From contig JAATFN010000007.1 in assembly GCA_015655165.1 (NCBI GenBank), forward strand, positions 1-8,010: a stretch of DNA of 8,010 nucleotides, in the 5' to 3' direction. How positions within the stretch are numbered: position 1 is the first letter of the stretch; each line of letters starts with the position of its first letter. This document shows positions 1 through 7,122 of the stretch, piece by piece. Under the pieces are notes generated by a model. It ran no database searches. It worked only from the letters and a program-made list of their open reading frames with translations, and was not told the origin of the DNA. The translations under genes were made by a program, and so were the position numbers. This DNA is from Betaproteobacteria bacterium. GTDB lineage: Bacteria > Pseudomonadota > Gammaproteobacteria > Burkholderiales > Burkholderiaceae_D.

Positions 1-153
<153 letters not shown>

Positions 154-190
154 ATACTAATGTATGCGAGATAGTGCATGAGACAGGTGG

Positions 191-1153
191 TTAATTCAAC
201 CAGCCACGGTGACGGAAATACCAAAATGGTGTAATCGCTGATGCCACCATCAATCCAATCGCCAACGGATAACCGAATGCCCAGTCAAGTTCGGGCATCA
301 AACGGAAGTTCATCCCGTAGATACTTGCAATTAACGTAGGTGGCAAGAATGCAACAGAGGCCACAGAGAAGATTTTAATAATCTTGTTCTGGTTAATATT
401 AATGAAACCGACTGTCGCATCCATCAAGAAGTTAATCTTGTCCGACAGAAAGTCAGTATGGCCATCAAGCGACTCGATATCACGTAAAATCTGACGCGCA
501 TCCTCGAACTGCTCCGCATTCAATAAACGCCCGCGCATCAGGAAGCTGACTGCACGGCGTGTATCCATCATATTTCGGCGAATTCGTCCGTTCAAATCTT
601 CTTCATTGGCAATGATATTCAACGCATCTGCAGCATCCTGGTCGGTCAGCGATTTTTTAAGCACACTGTGACTGACACGCTCCAGACGCTGATAAATACC
701 TTCCAGGACATCTGCAGAGTATTCGGCATCTGTCTCGTAAAGATCCAGCAACACATCACGATAGTCGCTAATAGAACCGGGTCTTGAGCGCGCGCGCATC
801 CTGACCAGCCTAAACACCGGCAAGTATTCCGCATGAATAGAAAACAGGATATTACGTGCAAGAATAAACGCGACAGTCACTGTCGACGTTACCGTGTTTT
901 CTTCATACAGGAAATCGGTACGTAAATGCAAGTCACCGTTTTCAGCTTCAAAATAACGGGCTGAAGCCTCAATATCGGAGAACTCGTCTTCATCGGGCAA
1001 AATCACACCGTAGATACTTTTGATCCAGCCACGCTCGTTTTCAGTGGCTTCGGTTAAATCTACCCAAACCGGCGCGACATTTTCCAGATCGCTACGACTC
1101 TCGATATTGACCTGATTTAGCCGACCATTTTGCAATACAAATACATTAATCAT
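191..1153 (-). CDS. corA: Magnesium/cobalt transport protein CorA
   Basis: This is an inner-membrane homopentameric channel for Mg2+ (also Co2+ and Ni2+). The product is 320 residues from the chosen ATG, close to E. coli CorA (316). The N-terminal cytoplasmic part carries the IEASARYFE block and an FRLVRMRARSR stretch. The helical part has the FININQNKIIKIFSV run leading into TM1 (about 258-278). The signature GMN follows at about 280-282 inside YGMNF, then an acidic periplasmic loop (MPELDWAFGYP), TM2 (about 294-313) and a basic tail. The upstream in-frame ATG at 1177 would add eight residues. I prefer 1153 because GGTGA lies four bases before it and the protein then starts like other CorAs (MINVFVLQNG). 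The gene is monocistronic on the minus strand, behind a terminator-like hairpin. I see no M-box-type leader. The call is firm; the exact start is less so. Confidence 0.95.
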   Translation of the reverse strand: MINVFVLQNGRLNQVNIESRSDLENVAPVWVDLTEATENERGWIKSIYGVILPDEDEFSDIEASARYFEAENGDLHLRTDFLYEENTVTSTVTVAFILARNILFSIHAEYLPVFRLVRMRARSRPGSISDYRDVLLDLYETDAEYSADVLEGIYQRLERVSHSVLKKSLTDQDAADALNIIANEEDLNGRIRRNMMDTRRAVSFLMRGRLLNAEQFEDARQILRDIESLDGHTDFLSDKINFLMDATVGFININQNKIIKIFSVASVAFLPPTLIASIYGMNFRLMPELDWAFGYPLAIGLMVASAITPFWYFRHRGWLN

Positions 1154-1270
1154 GTGATCACCATCAAGTCTTTTCATTCATAGACTGCGACACGATGCTT
1201 CGCTTTCATGTCTGACCAACTACCTGCTTACCATGTACGACATCGCACCGGTTAATCCGGAGGGTGACAT

Positions 1271-1294
1271 AAAAACACCGCAAAGTGCCGGTGC
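1271..1294 (-). terminator. Putative Rho-independent terminator downstream of mtgA
   Basis: Read on the minus strand, CACCG (1293-1289) pairs with CGGTG (1280-1276) around an 8-base loop, and five T residues follow directly (1275-1271). A G-T pair at 1294/1275 can lengthen the stem to six. It lies about 160 bases past the mtgA stop and about 120 before corA, where a terminator separating the operon from corA would be expected. The stem is short, so termination efficiency is uncertain. Confidence 0.45.
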
Positions 1295-1354
1295 CGTACA
1301 ATAGCAAGAATAGAGATGCGCATTATCAGACCAAACATGAAATGAGCTGCAAGT

Positions 1355-1401
1355 GTACGTTTATCATCCTATTTGGGCAAGCCAAATGCAACAAAACGTA
1401 C
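1355..1401. repeat. Nested inverted repeat (47 bases) in the mtgA-corA gap
   Basis: An outer 8-bp perfect inverted repeat (GTACGTTT at 1355-1362, AAACGTAC at 1394-1401) encloses an inner 6-bp perfect one (ATTTGG at 1371-1376, CCAAAT at 1382-1387). The inner loop is five bases, and the internal loops on the two sides are 8 and 6 bases. In RNA from either strand this would fold as a stem, internal loop and hairpin. It starts 52 bases past the mtgA stop and lacks a T-tract on either strand, so it is not a standard intrinsic terminator. It may be a 3'-UTR structure protecting or processing the operon mRNA. The rest of the gap (1154-1453) shows only the hairpin at 1271-1294, an ATGCGCAT palindrome at 1316-1323, and no convincing ORF or promoter. 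Confidence 0.55.
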
Positions 1402-1453
1402 CCAACCGACACACGTATTTTGGCGATCAAATATGCGCGACCAACCGTATCGG

Positions 1454-2155
1454 CTATTTCGCCGGTAACGTAATCGAGTTCATCCAGCCTTGTATCCGTG
1501 CGGCACGGTTATTCAAATACGACGAATCCCGATGCACATCATAGTAACGCGGCTGCGGCAACATCGCTGCCAATCTGGCCGATTGCCCCATACTCAACCC
1601 TGCCGCAGTCTGGCCGTAATAATGATGGGCGGCCGCTTGCGCACCAAATACACCATGTCCCCATTCCGCCACATTCAGATAAAGCTCGAGAATGCGGCGT
1701 TTATCCAGCACCATCTCCAGCATATAGGCAATGATGGCTTCCTGCCCTTTTCTGTAATAACTGCGCTCGCCCGACAAAAACAGATTCTTGGCAAGCTGCT
1801 GCGTAATGGTAGAACCACCACGCACCACATGCCCTTTTTTAAGATTTTTCTGGTAAGCATCTTGCAACGCTTCCCAGTCAATCCCGTCATGTTCGATAAA
1901 ACTAGCGTCTTCCGCGGCAATAACAGCGCGCTTTAAGTGATTGGAAATGCGTTCGTAGGGTACCCATTCGAACTGTAATTTGGCCTTCGGGTTTTTTTCC
2001 TGCAACACCGATAATTGCTCGCGCATAAAACTAGTCGATGTCGGATCGAATCGGGACCACAGCACAATTTGCAGTAAATAGTACAGTTGTAACACAATGA
2101 ACAGTGTCACTGCCAGTAGGATCAATCCCACAATACCTTTGCGTACGAGTTTCAT
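1454..2155 (-). CDS. mtgA: Monofunctional biosynthetic peptidoglycan transglycosylase
   Basis: MtgA is a family GT51 enzyme that polymerises lipid II into glycan strands at the outer face of the inner membrane, without a transpeptidase domain. The product has 233 residues, the usual length. Residues about 8-32 form one N-terminal membrane anchor after a basic start (MKLVRKG). The GT51 motifs follow in order: AAEDASFIEHDG (81-91) with the probable catalytic Glu82, GGSTITQQLAKNLFL (113-127), then the RRILELYLNVAEWG block (153-166), and AARLAAMLP-like SARLAAMLPQP near 192-202. No penicillin-binding domain follows, which separates it from bifunctional PBPs. The gene is last in the operon, starting 31 bases after the aroE stop. 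The ribosome site is weak (AGAAG before the ATG). It fits a cell-wall theme with mpl upstream. Confidence 0.96.
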   Translation of the reverse strand: MKLVRKGIVGLILLAVTLFIVLQLYYLLQIVLWSRFDPTSTSFMREQLSVLQEKNPKAKLQFEWVPYERISNHLKRAVIAAEDASFIEHDGIDWEALQDAYQKNLKKGHVVRGGSTITQQLAKNLFLSGERSYYRKGQEAIIAYMLEMVLDKRRILELYLNVAEWGHGVFGAQAAAHHYYGQTAAGLSMGQSARLAAMLPQPRYYDVHRDSSYLNNRAARIQGWMNSITLPAK

Positions 2156-2186
2156 GATACGGCTTCTACGAAAGTGGTTGAACAGC

Positions 2187-2996
2187 CTACATGCTTGCGC
2201 GAATAGTATCCCGGATCGCTGACATATCAGGTCTTACTCCCCGCCAGAGATAAAATGCTTCTGCTGCTTGCTCGACTAGCATACCGAATCCGTCACGTAC
2301 TGTCGCGCCTTGTCCGGCAGCAAACTGCATGAATAAGGTTGGCTCGCCAGCATAAACCATGTCATACGCCAACGTACCAGCACCGAATATCTGCGCACCA
2401 ACCGGTGGCCTATGGGCATGTAAGCCAGCCGATGTTGCATTGATCACAATATCGAATATATCTTGTGCCACATCAAAACCACCTGCCTTGACAAACCCGT
2501 AATCACGCACCTGATCGGCCAAATCGTGTGCTTTTTCTGCTGTACGATTGACCACAACCAGCTCGCCCGGGCGTTGCTCCAGCAGTGACAGCAATGCACC
2601 ACGTGCCGCGCCCCCGGCACCAATCAACAAAATACGTCGCCCGGCAAGCGCAACACCGGCACCCAGCATCAGGTCAGCGACCAATCCGGCACCATCGGTA
2701 TTATCACCAATGATCCCATCTCCATCAAACTTCAAGGTATTGACTGCACCCGCAACTTGCGCGCGTTCCGTTAGCTTGGTGGCAAATGCATATGCATCCA
2801 GCTTGAAAGGTGCCGTGACATTGGCGCCCTTACCACCACGCGCGATAAATGCATTTATCGCTTGGGCAAACCCGCCAACAGGCACGAGCATGCGATCATA
2901 GTGCATATTTTGCTGTGTGATTTTTGCAAAATGCGTATGAATTTCCGGTGATTTACTATGGGCAATCGGGTTACCGATAACGACGTATTCATCCAT
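2187..2996 (-). CDS. aroE: Shikimate dehydrogenase (NADP+)
   Basis: AroE reduces 3-dehydroshikimate to shikimate with NADPH, the fourth step towards chorismate. The product has 269 residues, typical of the family. The substrate half shows NPIAHSKSP (9-17, with Ser14 and Ser16), ANVTAPFK (58-65) with the catalytic Lys65, AVNTL (84-88), and NTDGAG with Asp101. The dinucleotide-binding half has GAGGAARGAL (126-135) followed by NRT (150-152), the usual NADP-preferring signature. INATSAG (185-191), YDMVY (211-215) and GMLVEQAAEAF (238-248) complete the fold. All expected catalytic residues are present. The gene starts 18 bases after the tonB-like stop, behind a good ribosome site (AGAGG, 9-base spacing), and is followed by mtgA. 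It probably supplies the chorismate used by UbiC from the same operon. Confidence 0.97.
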   Translation of the reverse strand: MDEYVVIGNPIAHSKSPEIHTHFAKITQQNMHYDRMLVPVGGFAQAINAFIARGGKGANVTAPFKLDAYAFATKLTERAQVAGAVNTLKFDGDGIIGDNTDGAGLVADLMLGAGVALAGRRILLIGAGGAARGALLSLLEQRPGELVVVNRTAEKAHDLADQVRDYGFVKAGGFDVAQDIFDIVINATSAGLHAHRPPVGAQIFGAGTLAYDMVYAGEPTLFMQFAAGQGATVRDGFGMLVEQAAEAFYLWRGVRPDMSAIRDTIRASM

Positions 2997-3005
2997 TTTT
3001 AACAG

Positions 3006-3010
3006 CCTCT
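3006..3010 (-). promoter_or_regulatory. Shine-Dalgarno site of aroE
   Basis: AGAGG on the minus strand lies nine bases before the aroE ATG (2996-2994), inside the 18-base gap after the tonB-like stop. It is the clearest ribosome site in the window and supports the MDEYVVIGNP start. Confidence 0.6.
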
Positions 3011-3014
3011 AATC

Positions 3015-3902
3015 TTATTTTCCCTGTATCTGCGCATTCAGGACATCATTCCGGGAAAAATGAAATCGCGTCACAATCTCCCATACATCATCTTTACCTG
3101 TTGTCCTCATATTTGCAGGGAGACGCTCAAATGGTGCCGAGCGTTTCACAATCGCTACAGCTGCGCGATCCAGTGCCGGGTTACCTGAGCTTCGTTCCAC
3201 GCGCACACCCCCTTCTTTTTCGTAGATGGTGCCATCCTGAAATACCGGGATCGATAGCAACATATCGCCATACAGTTTTTTACCATTGACTTGGGGAAAG
3301 TTCAGTGTGCCGATTTTCTCGATTTTTTCCTGCATTTTTTTGTAATACAACGCATAACCCACCTCACGTGTACTTGGCGTAATCTGCGTTTTTTTCGGGC
3401 GTTTGTTATACGTCTCGATATCCTTGGCAATTTCCGCTTCCATACGCGCCATCACAGCAGTGATTTCTTCCGTATCTTGCGCGCTATTGACAACCGGTGC
3501 AACCGCTAGCGCCATCTTTTCGTTTAACGCCGACGTCATCACTGTTTTTTGCTGTAATTGAGACAAGATTTGCTGTTGCAAGGCTTCCAAATCAGCCACC
3601 TTACGTCTGAGTGCATTCACACTTTCACCATCTTCGAGTCGTTGCATATCCGGCAATGGCGACTTGGCACGTCCTTTATCTGCATTACCGCCGCCATCGA
3701 GATTTGTTTGTGCCAACGCCTCGGCTTTTACCGGTTTTTTCTGATGTTTGGCATTGACCAGAATCACTTCCAGACCTTGATCATCCGACTTGAAACGAAA
3801 TGCATCCGGTGTCGTGAAATGCGCGAGCAAAAACACACCATGCACGACTAAGGAGATGGCCAATGCAATACTTAACGTGCGATTATCCGTAATGAATTTC
3901 AC
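3015..3902 (-). CDS. TonB-family energy transducer-like protein
   Basis: TonB proteins pass inner-membrane proton-motive force, through ExbB/ExbD, to outer-membrane receptors. From the GTG start the protein has 295 residues. One membrane helix lies at about 10-29 and contains SLVVHG, with the Ser-xxx-His spacing found in the TonB anchor (Ser16/His20 in E. coli). The middle has no Pro-Glu or Pro-Lys spacer; instead a probable coiled coil runs at about 96-130 (ALRRKVADLEALQQQILSQL). The C-terminal TonB domain is at about 183-280: KIGTLNFPQ, YGDMLLSIPVFQDGTI, RSSGNPALDRAAVAIV, then APF. No in-frame ATG begins it. TTG at 3908 and GTG at 3902 are the only start codons ahead of the helix, and neither has a clear ribosome site. 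It lies about 31 bases after the ribonuclease stop. No exbB, exbD or receptor gene is present, so its partner is unknown; a TolA-like envelope role is an alternative. Confidence 0.85.
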   Translation of the reverse strand: MKFITDNRTLSIALAISLVVHGVFLLAHFTTPDAFRFKSDDQGLEVILVNAKHQKKPVKAEALAQTNLDGGGNADKGRAKSPLPDMQRLEDGESVNALRRKVADLEALQQQILSQLQQKTVMTSALNEKMALAVAPVVNSAQDTEEITAVMARMEAEIAKDIETYNKRPKKTQITPSTREVGYALYYKKMQEKIEKIGTLNFPQVNGKKLYGDMLLSIPVFQDGTIYEKEGGVRVERSSGNPALDRAAVAIVKRSAPFERLPANMRTTGKDDVWEIVTRFHFSRNDVLNAQIQGK

Positions 3903-3933
3903 AAACAAAGTGTGTTATAAAAATGGATAACGA

Positions 3934-5949
3934 TCAATCACCCGCACCAGCATCTGCAGATTGTTCGGGTGGCGTGTCTACTGCTGTTTGTATTGTTGCA
4001 TCTTCTTGATTGTCGGCAACTTCTTCAGGTAACTCCTCACTGTTGTGCGCCTCGGTAGAGATGCCCAGAATACGTGCTTCAACTGACAAATCCACCTCAT
4101 CCCAACGCAATATATCGAGTTTGACCTGCGAACCGCGTGCCAATGAAGGCATCGCAGGTAACCGGATAACCAAAGGAATATCCACCAGTCGCAAGATTTC
4201 TTCTTTTAAGACAACGGCATCCACTTGGTGTGCATTGTGTTGTTCCAGCCAGCGCAAACACCAATAACGTTCCATCGTCGACTGGAAATCTGCATACCCG
4301 GAATACGCAGCATCAAACGCCGAGACAATCGAAAACAAATCCGCATTCTTTGGTTTAAATGGTGCAGCTAACGGTGCCATCACACCATGCTCCAAACACG
4401 CTAAAATCTGCCACTGGTTCACCAGATCCGTATAACGCCGCAGTGGTGATGTACTCCAGGCATACTGATCCACACCCAAACCTTGATGCGGCGCGGCATG
4501 CGTTACCATACGCACCTGCATTTTTGTGGCCCACCCACCGGTGCCGCCACCTTGTGCGCGATAAATACCCGGCACACCATTGTCGGCCATCAATTTGCCC
4601 CAGGTACTATTAGCAAAAATCATCAGTTCGGCAACAATCTTGTCTAATGGCGCACCACGTCTTCTTCTTACAATCGACACAACATCATTGTCGACATAGA
4701 AATTGAAATCCACACGATTAGTCTGCTCCGGACGCAATCCGAAACCTTCCCGTTTTACCATGCGTGCTTTTTCCAGTACTAATGCCCATTGCCATAACAC
4801 CGCAATATCGCTTTTATGTGGATAGTCCCCCAAATCCGATGCTAACGCTTCTTCTGTCACAATATCATCAAGATCATTCAAACGTAAATTGGCTGCAATC
4901 AACACCATTTCTGCTTTGGACTCTGTAGATATGACCGACCAATCATCGGTATTGACTGTCGCATACAACGACAAAGCCGGACGGGCTTGACCGGCATCCA
5001 ATGTAAAACTGTTGACCAATTCATCCGGCAACATTGTAATTTTTTCGCCGGGCATGTACACCGTCGACATCCGTGCACGTGCAATTGCATCCAAGGCATC
5101 TCCTGGGCGAATCCCCAAGCCAGGTGCTGCAATATGAATACCAAATTTGATTTCTTTATCGGACAATACCGTCACAGACAATGCATCATCGATTTCGGTA
5201 GTTGTCACATCATCAATTGAAAACGCCCGAACCTCTGCCAATGGCAAAGTCGGTATAGACGGCACCACAACCTGCGCAAACCCGCTTCCTTTCGGAAAAA
5301 ACTCGAGCAGGAATTTCTCGACATGCAATTGCTTGGCAGAAGCAATGCCACCCGTTGCCAACATCAGGCGTTGCGGCGTCGTTTGCAATTCCTTGCATGC
5401 CGCGTCGAGTGCTTTATATTCAATACCGTTTTTATCGGGCTTGAACAATAACTGCAACACAATTGGTGTAAATGTCTCCGGCAACTTACCGGCTTTTAAT
5501 TCTTCCACATACTGCGCCTGCACAACCGCTTGCTGTTTTTTCTTTTCAATACCTGCTAATGCCGCTTTTAATGACTCCTCCGGTGCCGCCTTATAACGGC
5601 CACGTCCCTTTTTATAAAAATAAAACGGTGCGCCATGTAAACAAATCAACAAACCTGTTGCTTCTTCGGGCAACGGAGCATGACCAAAATATTCAGCGCC
5701 CAATTCGGCAAATCCGAATTCGTCAGCACCTGCGACCTCCCATAAAAAATCGATGTCGATTTCCTCGGCAATCGCACGGCCCTTCTCCATTAAGGTAACA
5801 GGGTCGGGCGACGCAAACTGCAGCAACACATCTTTCGCTTTGACTTTATTACGCTTGCCGGAGGCCAATTCAACCTGATACGCTTCGCCTTGCTGGGATA
5901 AAATAACACCGGCAATAAATGTACCGGATTCTTCAAAAAGTAAATTCAT
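3934..5949 (-). CDS. RNase II/RNase R-family 3'-5' exoribonuclease (RNB domain)
   Basis: This enzyme should degrade single-stranded RNA processively from the 3' end in the cytoplasm. The product has 671 residues from the ATG, slightly longer than E. coli RNase II (644). An N-terminal small beta-rich region (MNLLFEESGTFIAG) is followed by a Lys-rich helical stretch at about 123-155. The RNB domain begins near 240 with FSIDDVTTTEIDDALSV; Asp246, Asp254 and Asp255 match three metal-binding acids, and Glu252 stands where RNase II has Asp207. YMPGEKITMLPDELV (298-312) and SPLRRYTDL (501-509) are further RNB motifs. A short S1-like region and an acidic, probably disordered tail (about 635-671) end the protein. 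TTG at 5964 would add five residues. I prefer ATG 5949, which overlaps ubiC by 17 bases in another frame. Whether to call it rnb or rnr is unclear, so no symbol is given. Confidence 0.92.
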   Translation of the reverse strand: MNLLFEESGTFIAGVILSQQGEAYQVELASGKRNKVKAKDVLLQFASPDPVTLMEKGRAIAEEIDIDFLWEVAGADEFGFAELGAEYFGHAPLPEEATGLLICLHGAPFYFYKKGRGRYKAAPEESLKAALAGIEKKKQQAVVQAQYVEELKAGKLPETFTPIVLQLLFKPDKNGIEYKALDAACKELQTTPQRLMLATGGIASAKQLHVEKFLLEFFPKGSGFAQVVVPSIPTLPLAEVRAFSIDDVTTTEIDDALSVTVLSDKEIKFGIHIAAPGLGIRPGDALDAIARARMSTVYMPGEKITMLPDELVNSFTLDAGQARPALSLYATVNTDDWSVISTESKAEMVLIAANLRLNDLDDIVTEEALASDLGDYPHKSDIAVLWQWALVLEKARMVKREGFGLRPEQTNRVDFNFYVDNDVVSIVRRRRGAPLDKIVAELMIFANSTWGKLMADNGVPGIYRAQGGGTGGWATKMQVRMVTHAAPHQGLGVDQYAWSTSPLRRYTDLVNQWQILACLEHGVMAPLAAPFKPKNADLFSIVSAFDAAYSGYADFQSTMERYWCLRWLEQHNAHQVDAVVLKEEILRLVDIPLVIRLPAMPSLARGSQVKLDILRWDEVDLSVEARILGISTEAHNSEELPEEVADNQEDATIQTAVDTPPEQSADAGAGD

Positions 5950-6520
5950 CAATATCTGACTCAATAGCCATTACACGTGTAATAGCGGGTAAAAAAATTT
6001 CTGTCACCAGCATGGCACCTCCCTTACGGCGAAACACCGAGCGACGCGCATAACGCGTTTGACCAACATCCGGTATACCCATTGCATTTGCAACACGCTG
6101 CATCAATGGATGCCCGCTATGTAATCTCGCATACTGCAACGGGTATCTGACAACACGCGCATCGGCAAACAATTTCTCGCCTAAGGGCGTGCTACCCAAT
6201 ACATCTAAAAAAGGCCAGTCACGGCGCATCGCCTCCGATACAACAGTCGTATACCCGTAAATAGCCGGCTGATTATCACACAACAAAATCACTTCACGCT
6301 GCATTACCCGTGTTCTGGCATCCACGCCCAATACAAGACTTTCTTCTCTCGTACACCGCCCCATTCCCTGAAACAGGCGCCGTACACCAAATACACGACT
6401 ATGTGCTTTTAATTTCTTTGTCATTGACCCCGCATCAATTAACCAGCGTTGCATCGTCGGTGGTGCATCAACTGCATTGACGTGCTCAAACCAGTGTGCG
6501 TATCTTGTTTTAAGCCACAT
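5933..6520 (-). CDS. ubiC: Chorismate pyruvate-lyase
   Basis: UbiC removes pyruvate from chorismate to give 4-hydroxybenzoate, the first committed step of ubiquinone synthesis in Proteobacteria; it is a soluble cytoplasmic enzyme. The product has 195 residues against 165 in E. coli. Family blocks are visible in order: GSMTKKL (31-37), REVILLC (75-81) with Arg75 matching E. coli Arg76, VLGSTPLGEKLF (107-118) with Leu113 matching Leu114, ARRSVFRRKG (158-167), and LVTEIFLPA (171-179) with Glu174 matching the active-site Glu155. The extra length is spread through the protein, with a short acidic tail (ESDIDEFTF) whose DNA also holds the start of the ribonuclease gene. Its ATG shares one base with the esterase stop (TAATG). 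AAGGA lies 12 bases upstream, rather far. No ubiA follows, so the prenyltransferase must be elsewhere. Confidence 0.94.
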   Translation of the reverse strand: MWLKTRYAHWFEHVNAVDAPPTMQRWLIDAGSMTKKLKAHSRVFGVRRLFQGMGRCTREESLVLGVDARTRVMQREVILLCDNQPAIYGYTTVVSEAMRRDWPFLDVLGSTPLGEKLFADARVVRYPLQYARLHSGHPLMQRVANAMGIPDVGQTRYARRSVFRRKGGAMLVTEIFLPAITRVMAIESDIDEFTF

Positions 6521-7122
6521 TACGCCAGAGTTTCCTTTTCATTGTCGGATTGACCTGAAACACCGCAAAACGCCAATACACCATCGGCATATGCCGCGAA
6601 TTCGCTGATGCCATGGTCACTTCCTTCAATAATTATTTGCGTCGCACCTTCGTAATGCGCGACCATATTACGCCAATCCAACACTTCGTCACCCGTGGCT
6701 GCAATCAGATAATAGCGCTCTGGCCGGGTGATTTTATCGACTTCAAGTGCACGCAATTCATCAACATATTCTCTCTTGAATTCGTATGGTGCATCTGAAT
6801 GGTATTGCGTTGATACCCCCACATAGGACGCCAGATCAACCGGTGCCTTGACTGCAGGATTTAACACAACAGCCCTGCAACCCAGTTTTTCTGCTAACCA
6901 TGTCGCATAAAAACCGCCCAGTGAAGAACCGACAATTGTCACATCGTTAAGATTCCACCGGGCAATCCACGTCGACACCATCGCAATCGCTTCTTTGGGT
7001 GAAGCCGGCAATTGGGGACAATAATACTGGTCCTTCAATCCTAAAGCAGCCATTTTTTCTGCCAGAAGGCTGGCTTTAAACGATTGTGGCGACGATTTGA
7101 ATCCGTGCAGATAGACAATCAT
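6520..7122 (-). CDS. YqiA-like alpha/beta-fold esterase
   Basis: The protein has 200 residues, near the size of E. coli YqiA (193), and belongs to the small YqiA/YcfP group of serine hydrolases. The physiological substrate is not known to me. It opens with the oxyanion-loop block MIVYLHGFKSSP, has the nucleophile elbow GSSLGG (65-70) with Ser67, and continues with VLNPAVKAP (87-94). Asp145 in ATGDEVLDW and His170 in GSDHGISEF complete a plausible catalytic triad. There is no signal peptide, so it should be cytoplasmic. Its ATG overlaps the mpl stop (ATGA) and its TAA overlaps the ubiC ATG by one base, so translation coupling on both sides is likely. A hydrophilic tail (about 188-200) falls after the last core segment. 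The family is clear; the function in this operon is not. Confidence 0.88.
   Translation of the reverse strand: MIVYLHGFKSSPQSFKASLLAEKMAALGLKDQYYCPQLPASPKEAIAMVSTWIARWNLNDVTIVGSSLGGFYATWLAEKLGCRAVVLNPAVKAPVDLASYVGVSTQYHSDAPYEFKREYVDELRALEVDKITRPERYYLIAATGDEVLDWRNMVAHYEGATQIIIEGSDHGISEFAAYADGVLAFCGVSGQSDNEKETLA

Noticed and set aside
183..197. Small inverted repeat (TGGTT/AACCA) between anmK and corA as a bidirectional terminator
   Set aside because: The stem is only 5 bp, mostly A/T-closed, with no T-tract on either side, and it overlaps the corA stop.
1240..1265. CCGG-TTAAT-CCGG inverted repeat before corA as a regulatory hairpin
   Set aside because: The stem is only 4 bp with no flanking pairing or leader-like structure; it does not support a riboswitch or operator call.
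1316..1323. ATGCGCAT palindrome
   Set aside because: A single 8-base palindrome is common by chance, and no second copy or spaced operator is visible.
1355..1401. Nested inverted repeat as an integron attC-like site
   Set aside because: The arms lack the attC core (GTTRRRY/RYYYAAC) at their ends, and no integrase or cassette genes are present.
1285..1544. Two short + strand open frames in and beyond the mtgA-corA gap
   Set aside because: They have no ribosome site and unlikely composition, and they overlap the end of mtgA in antisense.
1490..1936. 148-residue + strand open frame opposite mtgA
   Set aside because: It lies opposite conserved transglycosylase motifs and looks like no known family; it is an antisense shadow.
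3914..3919. TATAAC on the minus strand as an internal promoter for the TonB-like gene
   Set aside because: The -10 match is good, but no acceptable -35 lies 16-18 bases upstream, so it is not annotated as a promoter.
5147..5596. 149-residue + strand open frame opposite the ribonuclease gene
   Set aside because: It has low-complexity, Cys/Ser/Asn-rich antisense composition, no ribosome site and no family motif; it is a shadow of the RNB gene.
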